From the NCBI RefSeq assembly GCF_011634775.1, contig NZ_JAALXT010000005.1, positions 310,001-374,000 on the forward strand: a DNA stretch of 64,000 nucleotides, given 5' to 3'. A program made the position numbers and the translations under genes. The first letter of the stretch is position 1, and each line of letters begins with the position of its first letter. This document shows positions 34,307 through 44,872 of this stretch, piece by piece. Origin of the DNA: Thalassoroseus pseudoceratinae. GTDB lineage: Bacteria; Planctomycetota; Planctomycetia; Planctomycetales; Planctomycetaceae. The notes under the pieces were generated by a model. That model did not search any database. It was not told the DNA's origin and worked only from the letters and a program-made list of their open reading frames with translations.

Positions 34307-36499
34307 TTACGACTCGACCGACGCTGGTGCCGGGGTTTCGCGTAACTCGCGGGCTTGGGCGGCGGAGGTATCGAGAGACAGGCGAATCGTCACACCCCAG
34401 CGGCCGGTTTCGTCGGCGGTGATGTGCCAATTCGGTAGGACCATCGTGCTTTGATGGACCAACTCGTATCCACCTTCGGATTGGCTGATGGTTTCGATGG
34501 GAGCGGTCCACACCGTTGCCGCTTGCGAGATTTCCAGCCCTGCGTCCAAACCAAGCCATTCATCGACCAAGCCGATGCGTTTGCAATCGTCCAGTGTCAA
34601 TCGCGTTTCGAGTTGGCCGAGTTGGCGACCACCCGCGTCATAGAAATACCGATCCGGTGCCCCGGCGGCCATTCCGGCGAAGTTGAATTCCACACCGAAT
34701 TGAATCGGCTGACCGACCGGCAAGTTTTCCAGTAGGTAATTGAACTCCAGCACGTTTCCGCTGGCAGAATTCAAGCCGACCGTCTTCGTTAGTTGCACGG
34801 CGTGTTCGCCCACGTAACTGGTGCGGGTCATCACGCATTCGGCTCGCGTTTCGGAGCGTCGGAGCTTGGTTTCGTACGCACCGCTGGCGAAATCACTGAT
34901 GATGCCTTCACTGCGTTGGAACTGCTCCGCGGTTGTCCCTGGTTGTAGGAAATGATCGACCAACGACTTCCGCCGCCAATTGTCGTAGACGATTTTTTTG
35001 TCGAGATCGGGCTGCTTGAATTTCACCGAACCGTGAATGCTGGCAATGTCGCCCGCATCCGTGTTCCCGGCTCCGGCGGCACGGATCAAATCGTGATACG
35101 GTTCCGGTCGCCGATCAAGCGTCGCCAGCAAGTTGTGCTTGATGCTCCGCAGATCGAGTTCGTACAAGTGCCCGCCTGTCGCCGGTGCCAACCACGCCAC
35201 CAAGCGGTCACCCGACAACTTCACTTCCTGACGGGCATCGAGATCGTAGTCGGCGGATTGAATTTCCACCCAACGCCCAGCGTGATTGCGAGCCTTTTCG
35301 AGCAAATTGTCGGCCGAGATCAAATGCTTGTAGATCGCGTTTCGCAAGTGCGGCAAATACAACCCGCCAAACGCACCATGCCAATACGGGCAATTGCATT
35401 GACCGCGATACAACTCCTGCCGAGCTTCCTGCACAAGACCCGGTACGTCTTCACTTTGGCCGGTTTGATGCAGGTCTTCCAACCGTTGGCTGACGTCCAA
35501 CATGCGGACGTACATTTCGTTGGTTTCCGGGTACTTCACGCGGAAGTTCCGCCAAAATCCGCCTCGCAAAAACGGCTTGAGCAAATGCCAATCGGCGTCG
35601 TGTTCGCGTTGGTTTCGTACACGGAGATACTGCACCTGCCGATCCGTCGGCAACGCCCACTCCGTCATTTCGCGATAGCTGGAATCCGGCAGATAGATCG
35701 TTCCAGTCGGCGTGACCGCATCGACGGCTTCGGAAGCTGTGCAGACCTGCAACCATTCCTGATTGTGCATTAGTTCATCGAAGAACCGTCGCAACCAATT
35801 GTCGCCATAGACGTGCTGATGCGTTTCCGGCCAACTGCCAAGTTTCTCGCCGTCATCGCCGAAGGTGCAGATTGCATTTGGCGAACGTTCGGCGACGTGC
35901 CGGAGATAGTCGATCGTCTCGTGCGGATCGCGGAAGGGGATCGTATACCGCAGCGTTTCACTGACCGGGAAGATCTTCAGCGTGTTGCCTTCGTCCTCGG
36001 TCAGGTAATAGCCGTCGAGTTCGTGCTCGTGCAGACCGGCGGCGCGGAAGTGCGTATCGTCGAGAATCGTGTATTCGATGCCGCTACGAGCAATGTCACC
36101 GGCAAAGGATTGCTCCCAAACCCGCTCGGGAACCCACATGCCCCGCACATGCGAGCCGAAGAGTTGCTTCAGATAATTCGCGTAGGAAACAATCTGACCG
36201 ACGCGGTCCCGACGGGGAATGCTGGCCAAGATCGGTTCGTAGAACGGCCCACCGAGGATTTCGATCTGTCCCCGCTCGACAAGGGCTCGGACGCGGTCGA
36301 TGTATTCCGGTCGGGCCTCGACAAGCCATTCCAGCAAACTCCCGGAGGTGTGCAAACACACGGGAATTTGTGGATAATCTTCGAGGACATCCAAAAACGG
36401 TTCGTAGGCGTCGGCGTAGGCGGCCTCGAACACGTTTTCAAAGTTGCCGATCGGCTGATGATTGTGAACGGCCAACACAAGCCGGACGCGGCAGCTCAT
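34307..36499 (-). CDS. GH57 alpha-amylase/4-alpha-glucanotransferase
   Basis: A 730-residue glycoside hydrolase family 57 enzyme. The N-terminal motif HNHQPIGNFENVFE (12-25) is conserved, and the catalytic pair fits the 4-alpha-glucanotransferase group: nucleophile E125 in GMWVPERVWE and acid/base at about D215-D216 in FGDDGEKLG. DUF1925/DUF1926-type C-terminal beta domains follow. I chose the ATG at 36499 (MSCRVRLVLA) because GGAAAGG lies 9 nt before it; the ATG at 36508 would abut that site. No signal peptide is seen, so it is cytoplasmic and probably acts on glycogen-like glucans. GlgA lies at 44873, not adjacent. Confidence 0.88.
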   Translation of the reverse strand: MSCRVRLVLAVHNHQPIGNFENVFEAAYADAYEPFLDVLEDYPQIPVCLHTSGSLLEWLVEARPEYIDRVRALVERGQIEILGGPFYEPILASIPRRDRVGQIVSYANYLKQLFGSHVRGMWVPERVWEQSFAGDIARSGIEYTILDDTHFRAAGLHEHELDGYYLTEDEGNTLKIFPVSETLRYTIPFRDPHETIDYLRHVAERSPNAICTFGDDGEKLGSWPETHQHVYGDNWLRRFFDELMHNQEWLQVCTASEAVDAVTPTGTIYLPDSSYREMTEWALPTDRQVQYLRVRNQREHDADWHLLKPFLRGGFWRNFRVKYPETNEMYVRMLDVSQRLEDLHQTGQSEDVPGLVQEARQELYRGQCNCPYWHGAFGGLYLPHLRNAIYKHLISADNLLEKARNHAGRWVEIQSADYDLDARQEVKLSGDRLVAWLAPATGGHLYELDLRSIKHNLLATLDRRPEPYHDLIRAAGAGNTDAGDIASIHGSVKFKQPDLDKKIVYDNWRRKSLVDHFLQPGTTAEQFQRSEGIISDFASGAYETKLRRSETRAECVMTRTSYVGEHAVQLTKTVGLNSASGNVLEFNYLLENLPVGQPIQFGVEFNFAGMAAGAPDRYFYDAGGRQLGQLETRLTLDDCKRIGLVDEWLGLDAGLEISQAATVWTAPIETISQSEGGYELVHQSTMVLPNWHITADETGRWGVTIRLSLDTSAAQARELRETPAPASVES

Positions 36500-36765
36500 C
36501 GATGACATCCTTTCCGCCCCCAAAAATCGTGGGCGCGATTCAAAAAACTTGAGTGTATTCTTGTTTCGGCCGACCGTTTAACAAAACCCGACCGGAATTC
36601 ACCTATTGGACCGATTTTGCCACAAAAGGGAAATCCCGGAATGCGAGTTTTCGGGTGAACACCAAGAATCGCTCAGGCGAAAGCTCGCAGGCAACGCAAA
36701 TCACCCAGATTCACACAGGCGTTTCAACGCCCTAATTTTCCCGACTCTTTTCGATGGTGCTCACG

Positions 36766-36933
36766 ATGAACAACAAACTGATCTGGATGCTTTCCCCGGC
36801 AATTTATGCCTTGCTTGGGATGCTGGCAGCGTACTTGGCGGACGACCGAAACATGGTGATGGGTTCCGCGTTCGGCGGTGCGATCGCCGGAGCCATGGTC
36901 GCCGCTTTCGCGACGGCGGGGGAGAAGGATTGA
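36766..36933 (+). CDS. Small two-helix membrane protein
   Basis: A 55-residue protein (59 if started at 36754). Two hydrophobic segments are visible: LIWMLSPAIYALLGMLAAYL (4-23) and MVMGSAFGGAIAGAMVAAF, separated by ADDRN, with a short charged tail ending EKD. The frame composition and clean two-helix pattern suggest a real gene; no family is recognised. It lies alone on the plus strand between two minus-strand genes. Confidence 0.55.
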   Translation: MNNKLIWMLSPAIYALLGMLAAYLADDRNMVMGSAFGGAIAGAMVAAFATAGEKD

Positions 36934-36947
36934 TTCACGAAAATTCC

Positions 36948-38270
36948 CTAGACGGTCGGTTCTATGGACGATGTCGAACCTGTGACAACCTCCGTCTGCC
37001 GAGCAAAGATGCGAACGGATTCCTCTGCGAGTGCAATTTCCGTGTAGTGTTTGCGGACGTTTTCGTAACCGGTTTTTGCGAGTGCTAGTCTTTGATTTTT
37101 GTCTCGCACTAGTGTTTGGAGTTGGTCTGCGAGTTCCTTAGTGTTCGTTGGTTCGAAGAGCAAACCGCCGCCGGTGGTTTCGATGAGTTCGGGGAAGGCG
37201 CCGTGACGGGGTTGAACGACGGGTGTGCCGTTGGCGAGGGCTTCGAGAACCGGCAAACCTTTTGGTTCGTGATAGTCCGTCGGCACACTGAGCACATCAA
37301 AACTTTTGAAAAGCGCGACTTTCTCAGTGACGGAATCCGGGCTGCCAGCGTAGTGAATCGGTAGGTTTTTACTCGCCGCGGATGAGAGCAATCCCTTGAG
37401 GTATTTGCGGTCGCGTTTGCCGAGATATCCGGCGGCGACGAGACGAGATTTCGGTTGTCGTTCGTGGAGATCCTGGAACGCATTGACGAGATTGTGCAAT
37501 CCCTTCTCTGGGCAGATGCGGGCGAAGTAACCGATGGTGAAATGTTCGTTCTCACGGTCGGTCGGTAAACCATCGTGTTCGCTGACATCGATCCCCAAGG
37601 GCACGCGGTGAAAACGATCGATCGGCAAATCGAGCAGGTTTGCCATGTAGTCGCGGTAGTAATGACTATGCGTGAGGAAACCGTCGAAGTCCCGGCACCG
37701 TTCGTGAATCTTGGCAATCGCGGCGGTACGGAATTTCTCCAGCAGGTCCATCAGGAAAATGTCGTCGCCCTGGAGCATGCAGAAGATCTTGACGGAATCG
37801 CCCAGTCGTTCCCGCAAGGTTCGCACGACACCGACGAGGAGCGCGTTGCTGAAGACGATGACATCCGGAGCAAGGTCTTTGACGAAGTCCGCGAATTCGT
37901 TGATCTCGCGGCGGTTCGGCCCTTCTTCACCATCGAGCATCGCTAGCGTGAGCGGGCCGAGTTGGGCGGCATCGTTGGAGACACCGAACTTCGTCGCCCA
38001 ACGGATGACTCGCGGCGAATCCAACCATCGCACCAGCGGACGCGGAATCTTTCGCCACAACGGCAGACGGTAATCCAGATACACATTGATTCCGCCGAGG
38101 AACACTTCCGAGACGGATAGGTTTTGTTCATCGACGCGAATCGGCGTGTACGTGGGGATCAGCGAAACTTCGTGCCCGGCATCTTGAAGGGCTTTGGCCC
38201 AGGTGTTGTCATGCATGCAGGAGCCGCAGAACATGCCCGCTCCGCCCGCAGTGACAATTGCAATGTGCAT
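36948..38270 (-). CDS. Glycosyltransferase family 4
   Basis: A 440-residue retaining GT-B fold glycosyltransferase. The N-terminal domain starts MHIAIVTAGGAGMFCGSC; the C-terminal domain has FTIGYFARICPEKGLHNLV and the EPKGLPVLEALANGTPVV loop (E-x7-E), which binds the nucleotide-sugar. There is no signal peptide. The acceptor is unknown. It lies 15 bp beyond the small membrane gene and 120 bp downstream of the PQQ-propeller gene on the same strand. Confidence 0.88.
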   Translation of the reverse strand: MHIAIVTAGGAGMFCGSCMHDNTWAKALQDAGHEVSLIPTYTPIRVDEQNLSVSEVFLGGINVYLDYRLPLWRKIPRPLVRWLDSPRVIRWATKFGVSNDAAQLGPLTLAMLDGEEGPNRREINEFADFVKDLAPDVIVFSNALLVGVVRTLRERLGDSVKIFCMLQGDDIFLMDLLEKFRTAAIAKIHERCRDFDGFLTHSHYYRDYMANLLDLPIDRFHRVPLGIDVSEHDGLPTDRENEHFTIGYFARICPEKGLHNLVNAFQDLHERQPKSRLVAAGYLGKRDRKYLKGLLSSAASKNLPIHYAGSPDSVTEKVALFKSFDVLSVPTDYHEPKGLPVLEALANGTPVVQPRHGAFPELIETTGGGLLFEPTNTKELADQLQTLVRDKNQRLALAKTGYENVRKHYTEIALAEESVRIFARQTEVVTGSTSSIEPTV

Positions 38271-38390
38271 AACGTGCTCGCCTCTCGCCCGGAAAATCGC
38301 CTCAGAACGCAGGTTCTGTTCTCAGAGATTGTGAGCGTGGCGTCAAGGGAACGCCTGCCGAAGCGGACTTCGGTGGACTGTCGTCATCTT

Positions 38391-39866
38391 CTACGACTTC
38401 ACGAACGAGTAGCAAACAACTCCTTGATTGGTCCGCAAATACAGTCGACCATCGACGAAGGCGGGGGAAACGCAATCGCGAGGTCGGAAGCGAGTCACCT
38501 GGGTTTTCCAGAGTTTAAGAGCTTCGAGTTGCCCGTCGGCTGTTTTTTCCAGTTCCGCGATACCCAGTTTCTCGCGAATGGCTTCGACCGGAGTCAGCGT
38601 GCCGTCTTCGCTGATGCGGGCATCGTAAAGTGGAGCGAACTCATCCGCCAAATTTGACACACACATCACCCCGCCGAACGTGTAGAAAACAGAGTCACCG
38701 ACGGCGATCGGGGACGTGAACCGCGGGCGATCTTGATCAATCGGACCTTGCCAAATCAGTTCGCCGTCTTCCAAATTCACGCAAACGAAATCAGCTCCAC
38801 CCTGGGCATAGACTCGGTTGCCGACAACCACCGGGCTTGAGCCTTGATCGGAGATGCGTCGATACATCCATTCGAGTTCCGGGCCGTCTTCGGACAATCG
38901 ATAGCATCGCAAACCGCCTTTACGACTGGTCGCATAGGTCACGAGTTTGTCGCCCGCGATGATCGGCGTTGATTGTCCGCCGCCACTGTCGATCCGCCAT
39001 TGTTCGTTCCCGGTTTGAGCATCGACACAAACGACGCCCAAACTGGGGACATTCACGAGAACCCTCGAACCGTTCGCGTTTTGCCATGCGACCGGACTGC
39101 TATGGATGGCATTGTCTTTCGAGAATTCACTCTTCCATCGAAACGATCCACTGGTTTGATCGAAAGCGACCAGTCGCTCCGCCATCACAACAATGAGACC
39201 ATCGACCGCCAACGGCGACGAACAAATTGGTCGTTGATCCCCTTTCTCAAGCGGAATCGGCGTGGCCCATTCGATTTCCCCGCTGTCACGACCGATGGTA
39301 ACCAGTTGTCGATCGGCTCCGACGTAGACCACGGCTTTCTTAGTCACCGTCGGCGTGCTGGATTGACGCCATCGCGTCGGGGCACTCGGACGGTCCGACT
39401 TCCAGAGCTGTTCGCCAGTCTCGGCATTGAGGCAGACGACCCGGTCCATGACCTGATAAAGTTTCTTCTGCCGTTCAATGCTTTCTTGTCGTCGCTTTTC
39501 GTCGTATTGTTGTCGCTCCGCGTTGGTGAGTTTCGCTTCGTCCTCTTCACTGAGGTTGGGATATTTCGGCGGTGGCAGCGTGACGCCTTCCCGCCGCTCA
39601 CGGGCATGACAATAAACATAAACGAAGCCATCGGCGACCACCGGGCTGGACCACCCGCCGTTGCCGGCGAAGTCTTCCGTGTTGAACCACACCGGTTGCA
39701 GACCTTGCTCGGGAAGTTCGGTCAGTAGTGTTTGATCGGTCTGAATATGTCCGTCGCGGTTGGGGCCACGCCATTGGGACCAGTTTTCCGCGTGTGCGGA
39801 GATTGAAATTGTGCCGCCGAGCAGGAGACACAGTCCTCCGATCATGGGGCCAAGCGATTGCGGCAT
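38391..39866 (-). CDS. PQQ-like beta-propeller exported protein
   Basis: A 491-residue protein with a signal peptide (MPQSLGPMIGGLCLLLGGTI, cleavage after AHA near residue 27). The mature start WSQWRGPNRDG is typical of planctomycete outer-membrane-assembly-like PQQ propellers. Repeats such as VVCLNAETGEQLWKSD, LVAFDQTSGSFRWKSEF and VCVDAQTGNEQWRI mark the blades. A charged segment (about 95-125) is inserted early in the protein. The residues for PQQ binding are not evident, so it may be a scaffold, not a dehydrogenase. Confidence 0.85.
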   Translation of the reverse strand: MPQSLGPMIGGLCLLLGGTISISAHAENWSQWRGPNRDGHIQTDQTLLTELPEQGLQPVWFNTEDFAGNGGWSSPVVADGFVYVYCHARERREGVTLPPPKYPNLSEEDEAKLTNAERQQYDEKRRQESIERQKKLYQVMDRVVCLNAETGEQLWKSDRPSAPTRWRQSSTPTVTKKAVVYVGADRQLVTIGRDSGEIEWATPIPLEKGDQRPICSSPLAVDGLIVVMAERLVAFDQTSGSFRWKSEFSKDNAIHSSPVAWQNANGSRVLVNVPSLGVVCVDAQTGNEQWRIDSGGGQSTPIIAGDKLVTYATSRKGGLRCYRLSEDGPELEWMYRRISDQGSSPVVVGNRVYAQGGADFVCVNLEDGELIWQGPIDQDRPRFTSPIAVGDSVFYTFGGVMCVSNLADEFAPLYDARISEDGTLTPVEAIREKLGIAELEKTADGQLEALKLWKTQVTRFRPRDCVSPAFVDGRLYLRTNQGVVCYSFVKS

Positions 39867-40079
39867 CAGTCAGTTCCTCGAAGCGATTTTGCAATGGGTT
39901 CATTCGATTTCCCAGATGGAAACTGATTCCACTCCATGCAAGAATTGTTCCCAGGTCGTAAATTTCGAATCAACAACTGAGAATGCGTTTTGTTCTTGGT
40001 TGCAGTCGACGATTGATCGGTCAGCCAGGGTTCAAGTTGGCTGGCGGACGGTCAACCTCACGAGAAATAGGAACTGCCC

Positions 40080-40955
40080 ATGTCGCCCCTCAAACCGGAA
40101 ACTCGTTACCCCTGGCGAGTCGGAGATAAGTCCTTCGATTGGACGGAGTTGCCGACGTTGATGGGCATTGTCAATGTCACGCCAGATAGTTTTTCCGACG
40201 GCGGCAGTTGGCTGGATGTCGATCGGGCGGTCGAACATGCATTGAGTTTGGTCGAACAGGGCGCGGGAATTCTCGACATCGGCGGAGAATCGACCCGACC
40301 AGGGGCCGATCCGGTTTCATTCGATGAGGAACTCCGCCGCGTGTTGCCGGTGGTTGAGGAGTTGTCCTCACGGACGGATGTACCGATCTCGATCGACACC
40401 ACCAAAGCCGAAGTCGCCCGGCAAACGCTCGCCGCAGGGGCGTCCATCGTGAATGATATCTCCGGTTTGACGTTCGATCCCGATATGCCCGGCGTTTGTG
40501 CCGAGGAAAATGCCGGTGTGGTTTGCATGCACATCCAAGGCACGCCTCAAACAATGCAGAACGAACCTCACTACGAGGATGTCTTACGCGAAGTGCTGGA
40601 ATTTCTTGAACACCGAATGGAAGTCCTCGAATCCGCCGGCATCCCACGCGAGCGAATCGTGCTTGATCCCGGCATCGGTTTCGGAAAAACGGCGACCCAC
40701 AATCTGGAGTTGCTGTCGAACATTGCAGCGTTGCGGTCCACTCAACGGCCGGTGCTCATCGGGCATTCGCGGAAGCGGTTTTTGAAAGCAATTCTTGGTC
40801 GGCCTGTCGAGGAGCGGTCTAGCGGAACGATCGGCGTTTCGATCGCGTTGGCGGACCAGGGTGCGGACATCCTCCGTGTGCACGATGTCGCTGCCGTCCG
40901 CGACGCCCTCACCGCGTGGCACACACTGAAAACCCCTCCCACAAACAAACGCTGA
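40080..40955 (+). CDS. folP: Dihydropteroate synthase
   Basis: FolP joins p-aminobenzoate to 6-hydroxymethyl-dihydropterin pyrophosphate in folate synthesis. The 291-residue product has both family signatures: LMGIVNVTPDSFSDGG (23-38) and GAGILDIGGESTRPGA (61-76), plus ISIDTTKAEVA and GIGFGKTATHNLELL. AGGAA is well placed upstream. It begins 213 bp from the divergent PQQ propeller gene, and is followed by a secreted protein gene after 115 bp. Confidence 0.95.
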   Translation: MSPLKPETRYPWRVGDKSFDWTELPTLMGIVNVTPDSFSDGGSWLDVDRAVEHALSLVEQGAGILDIGGESTRPGADPVSFDEELRRVLPVVEELSSRTDVPISIDTTKAEVARQTLAAGASIVNDISGLTFDPDMPGVCAEENAGVVCMHIQGTPQTMQNEPHYEDVLREVLEFLEHRMEVLESAGIPRERIVLDPGIGFGKTATHNLELLSNIAALRSTQRPVLIGHSRKRFLKAILGRPVEERSSGTIGVSIALADQGADILRVHDVAAVRDALTAWHTLKTPPTNKR

Positions 40956-41070
40956 TGTTTTTTTGCGGTTTTCATTGGACATTTGACAACCGAACCAGCA
41001 ATATGAACGGACGTTTCGGCTACTGCGGTGGTCGAAGGATTTCGAGTGTCCAATTGAAAGGGCCAAAATC

Positions 41071-41442
41071 GTGCGTCAATTTGTCATTGTTTTGGGATTG
41101 GTGGTTGGAACCACAGGATTGGTTTCCATTGCATGGACACAGGAAGTGACCACGAAGAAACCGGTTGTGTCATCGAACGCTAAAACGCTCCCGCCAGGTG
41201 CGGAACGTACCAAGAGCGGTAAGATCGTTTTTCGTGGACGACTGCCAAACGGCTGGGGGAAACTCGGCATTCTGTACGATCAGAAACAGACCATCTACAA
41301 GGTCCAAGCGCAATACAACGCCGAAATTGATGAACTCGAAGCGCAAATCGAGAAACTCAAAGCCGAACGCGATGCCGCCATGCGGGACGCGTTGACAGAT
41401 GCTCAACGGAAAAAACTCGACGATGCGTTATCCAGCAAGTGA
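41071..41442 (+). CDS. Small secreted coiled-coil protein
   Basis: A 123-residue protein with a signal peptide (MRQFVIVLGLVVGTTGLVSI, cleavage near residue 23). The GTG start has GAAAGGG about 8 nt upstream. The C-terminal half (about 75-120) is a charged helix with heptads (YNAEIDELEAQIEKLKAERD). Planctomycetes have similar small secreted proteins of unknown function. It lies 115 bp after folP on the same strand. Confidence 0.65.
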   Translation: MRQFVIVLGLVVGTTGLVSIAWTQEVTTKKPVVSSNAKTLPPGAERTKSGKIVFRGRLPNGWGKLGILYDQKQTIYKVQAQYNAEIDELEAQIEKLKAERDAAMRDALTDAQRKKLDDALSSK

Positions 41443-41601
41443 TGAACCGGCGATCGGCGACTTTCGAGTTGTCGGAATGACGAAGCTCGTTGCATTCTGA
41501 TTTCGTGCGGATACGATACACGTTGCACTGGAATCCGATCCGACCGGTTTAGCGATCACAATCCGTAAGCCGGTCGACTCGCACTGACTTAGGAAGTTTT
41601 G

Positions 41602-43458
41602 ATGACTGCATCGAGTCCCGATCGCTCATACACATTGCCCGCACTTGGTCAAAACCCAGCGACAACCGGAGACGGCACCACACCGGGCAGCTTCGCGAAG
41701 TCGCCGAATATCGCCCCTGGCGTGGCGGGTCGCTACACATTTTCCTCACCTGATACGCCTGGAATGCCCGCGCCGTCTGACAAAACCGCCTGGGATTTCC
41801 TACCGGAAGGGTGGTGGACGACACAAGGTGTCGAGGAGCCAGTCGAACATCAAGCCGACATGACTCACGCCCAATTCGAGCAGGCTGACGGCAGCCTCCG
41901 AGTCGTCGGTTACCCCGCTGGTTTTGAGCCGACAACGCAACTTGAGTACGCTCGGTTGGGCATCGTCACGAAACAAATGGAACGGGTGGCCGAACGCGAA
42001 CCGCATTTGACGGCTGCTCAAATTCGCGATGAAGTCGCCGCCGGGCGAATGGTCATTCCGGCAAACCTGGTTCACTTGGGCTACGAACTCGATCCGATGG
42101 CGATTGGTCGGGCTTCAAAGACCAAGGTCAATGCGAACATGGGTGCTTCGCCGGTTTCCTCCGGGACCGACGAAGAAGTTGAAAAACTGAAGTGGGCCGA
42201 ACGCTGGGGTGCGGACACGGTCATGGATCTTTCCACCGGTGGCGATCTCGACGCCTGCCGGGAAGCAATCATTCAGAACAGCCATGTCCCGATCGGCACC
42301 GTTCCGATTTATTCGATGATCATTGGTCGAAGAATCGAAGATCTCGATCGCGAAATGATCTTGGAAACGCTGGAACACCAGGCGAAACAGGGGGTCGATT
42401 ACTTCACGATCCACGCTGGCATCTTGCAAGCCCATCTGCCATTCGTGAAGGATCGGTTGATCGGCATCGTCTCCCGCGGCGGTTCGCTGCTAGCAAAATG
42501 GATGATCCATCACGACAAGCAGAACCCCATGTACACTTACTGGGAAGACATCTGCGAGGTGATGCGGCGGTACGATGTGACATTCTCGATTGGCGACGGA
42601 CTTCGCCCCGGCGGTCTGGCCGATGCCACCGACGAAGCTCAGTTGGCCGAGTTGCAAACGCTCGGGGAACTCACCGAACGGGCTTGGCGTCAGGGCGTTC
42701 AAGTGATGATCGAAGGGCCGGGGCATGTGCCGCTCGATCAAATTGAATACAACATGAAGCTGGAACGGACTTTGTGTCACGGGGCACCGTTCTATGTGCT
42801 CGGACCGTTGGTCACGGATATCTTCCCCGGTTACGATCACATCACGAGTTGCATCGGAGCCACGAACGCGGCGTACCACGGAGCAAGCATGCTGTGCTAC
42901 GTCACGCCGAAAGAGCATCTTGGTTTGCCGAAGAAAGATGACGTCAAACAGGGCTGCATCGCGTACAAAATCGCTGCCCACTCCGCAGACGTGGCATTGG
43001 GGATTCCCGGTACACGCGATCGGGATGACGAATTGACCAAGGCACGAGCCGCGTTGAACTGGGAACGGCATTTCGAGTTGTCGTTCGATCCCGATACCGC
43101 CCGCGCGTATCACGATGAGGATTTGGACGTCGATACCGACTTCTGTGCGATGTGCGGTCACGATTGGTGCAGCGTGCGGATCAGCAAAGAAATCCAAGAA
43201 TTTGCTAGTGGGAAGTCCGAATCCTACCAATGGGATCGGGCGAAAGTCTCGCAAGCATTGACGGCTGAACAAAAGGAAATCCTCGAGAAACGGGGCGTAC
43301 TCTCGCCGGAGGAAATCCATAAACTCGCTAGTAAGACCGCTGGTTCTGTGAGTCCTGCGACGGATGACGGTAAAGCTGCCTGTCACAGCGATTTCGTCGA
43401 CGCCGATCAGGCGAAGCGGCTTCAAGATGTTCGTTTGGAGGTCATCGAGTCGAATTAG
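41602..43458 (+). CDS. thiC: Phosphomethylpyrimidine synthase ThiC
   Basis: ThiC is a radical SAM enzyme converting AIR to HMP-P for thiamine synthesis. The 618-residue product has the C-terminal [4Fe-4S] motif CAMCGHDWC (C515, C518, C523, i.e. CxxCx4C). Conserved stretches include [25 protein letters not shown] and [17 protein letters not shown]. The ATG at 41602 was chosen over an adjacent TTG. I looked for a TPP riboswitch in the 159-bp upstream region and did not find the CTGAGA/GATCTGG-type core, which is unusual since thiC is often so regulated. Confidence 0.95.
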   Translation: MTASSPDRSYTLPALGQNPATTGDGTTPGSFAKSPNIAPGVAGRYTFSSPDTPGMPAPSDKTAWDFLPEGWWTTQGVEEPVEHQADMTHAQFEQADGSLRVVGYPAGFEPTTQLEYARLGIVTKQMERVAEREPHLTAAQIRDEVAAGRMVIPANLVHLGYELDPMAIGRASKTKVNANMGASPVSSGTDEEVEKLKWAERWGADTVMDLSTGGDLDACREAIIQNSHVPIGTVPIYSMIIGRRIEDLDREMILETLEHQAKQGVDYFTIHAGILQAHLPFVKDRLIGIVSRGGSLLAKWMIHHDKQNPMYTYWEDICEVMRRYDVTFSIGDGLRPGGLADATDEAQLAELQTLGELTERAWRQGVQVMIEGPGHVPLDQIEYNMKLERTLCHGAPFYVLGPLVTDIFPGYDHITSCIGATNAAYHGASMLCYVTPKEHLGLPKKDDVKQGCIAYKIAAHSADVALGIPGTRDRDDELTKARAALNWERHFELSFDPDTARAYHDEDLDVDTDFCAMCGHDWCSVRISKEIQEFASGKSESYQWDRAKVSQALTAEQKEILEKRGVLSPEEIHKLASKTAGSVSPATDDGKAACHSDFVDADQAKRLQDVRLEVIESN

Positions 43459-43499
43459 GTCGCATTCGAGGTCCAATTATTGGTCATCTTCTCAGAAAT

Positions 43500-43536
43500 T
43501 CGCATTCCTGACGTCTCTCGATCGCCGGGAATGCGA
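43500..43536. terminator. Possible hairpin after thiC
   Basis: A 9-bp inverted repeat TCGCATTCC/GGAATGCGA with a 19-base loop, about 40 nt after the thiC stop. It lacks a T run, so the terminator reading is weak. Confidence 0.3.
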
Positions 43537-43648
43537 TCTTCTGGTGTTGTTAACAATTCGCGCTTTGCCAAGCTATCGTTTGGGAAGATATACTGGGATG
43601 TAGAGAAACTGGGCCGTTCCTTACATCCTTTGAGTTGTGGACTGGTGA

Positions 43649-44860
43649 ATGCCACCAAAACGTGATTCCCGTAAACCGACACCTGCCGGAAAAGCAAAAC
43701 CGACAAGCGGCGGGAACGGTGCGGCTCGTGGAGATGCCATCCAGCGGGATTCGGCCGGTGCATACATCGGAAAGTACCGCTTGATCAAGAAACTCGGCTC
43801 CGGTGGGATGGGAGCTGTGTATCTCGCGGAAGATACGGACTTGGGTCGGAAGATCGCACTCAAGGTGCTTCCACGTGATAAAGCCCGCAACCCCACGTTG
43901 GTGGCACGGTTCAAAGCGGAAGCGAAAGCTGCGGCGAACTTGTCTCATGACAATATCGTGGCCGTATACGAAGCCGGTGATGCCGACGGCTATCTCTATA
44001 TTGCTTTGGAATACGTCGACGGAACCGATGTTTTCGAGCTGGTCAGCAAGCACGGGCCGTTGCCGGTCAAGCGGACCATTAACATTATTCGGCAAGTGAC
44101 GTCCGCCCTGGATCATGCTGCGGAACGGGGGATTGTCCACCGCGACATCAAGCCAGCGAACTTGTTGATTCGCTCCAACGGGACTGTCAAGCTGACCGAC
44201 TTGGGGTTGGCACGGTCAATAGAAGCCGCCTCGGATGCCGGAATCACACGGGCCGGGCACACGGTCGGAACGGTAGACTACATGCCGCCGGAACAAGCTC
44301 GCGACAGCAAATTGGCGGATGTGCGAAGTGATTTGTACTCTCTCGGTTGCACATGGTATTTCATGCTGACCGGAAGCGTCCCGTTCCCGGACGGCGACTT
44401 GATGAACAAGTTGTATGCCCACGGGCACGATCCACGTCCCGATCCGCGTGAGATGAATGCCAAAATTCCCGAGGGTGTGGCGGCCGTGCTCGAACGGATG
44501 ATGGCCAAGTCACCGGAATCACGACACCAAACGCCGAAGGAACTATTGCGGGATCTCGATCACTCGATGCTCACGAACGACGCCGTCGCTGGTGGGGTGT
44601 TAGCGGCCTTGGAGGACGACGACGTCAACCCAAACCAAGTCTACGAGCAACGACAGTTCAAAGGTGGTCGACGAGATGCCCCGCCGCCGTCACAGCGTTC
44701 GAAACTGCCCCCCGGCACAGGCGACCCGCAAGACAGCGATGCCGATGTGCACGAAGAATGGGTCGTCAAGATCGACGCACTCAAGCTTCTGCCAGCATTG
44801 TTGGTGATCGCGGGCGGGATTGTGGCCCTCGTTTACGTGCTGCAGTTCTTGAACTCGTGA
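43649..44860 (+). CDS. Ser/Thr protein kinase with C-terminal membrane anchor
   Basis: A 403-residue Hanks-type kinase. Glycine loop GSGGMGAVY (50-58), Lys72 (ALKVLP), HRDIKPAN (H164-N171, catalytic D166), and DLG at 184-186 in place of DFG, common in bacterial kinases. Domain spans about 43-305. A charged linker (about 320-375) precedes a single membrane helix near 379-400. There is no extracellular sensor beyond it, so the kinase must receive its signal through partners or the membrane. It lies between thiC and convergent glgA. Substrates unknown. Confidence 0.92.
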   Translation: MPPKRDSRKPTPAGKAKPTSGGNGAARGDAIQRDSAGAYIGKYRLIKKLGSGGMGAVYLAEDTDLGRKIALKVLPRDKARNPTLVARFKAEAKAAANLSHDNIVAVYEAGDADGYLYIALEYVDGTDVFELVSKHGPLPVKRTINIIRQVTSALDHAAERGIVHRDIKPANLLIRSNGTVKLTDLGLARSIEAASDAGITRAGHTVGTVDYMPPEQARDSKLADVRSDLYSLGCTWYFMLTGSVPFPDGDLMNKLYAHGHDPRPDPREMNAKIPEGVAAVLERMMAKSPESRHQTPKELLRDLDHSMLTNDAVAGGVLAALEDDDVNPNQVYEQRQFKGGRRDAPPPSQRSKLPPGTGDPQDSDADVHEEWVVKIDALKLLPALLVIAGGIVALVYVLQFLNS

Positions 44861-44872
44861 GTCACGTCCCGG

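Noticed and set aside
41443-41601. Possible TPP riboswitch upstream of thiC
   Set aside because: The expected CTGAGA and the downstream conserved core were not found.
43649-44860. Kinase with an extracellular sensor
   Set aside because: Only a few residues follow the membrane helix, so there is no sensor domain.
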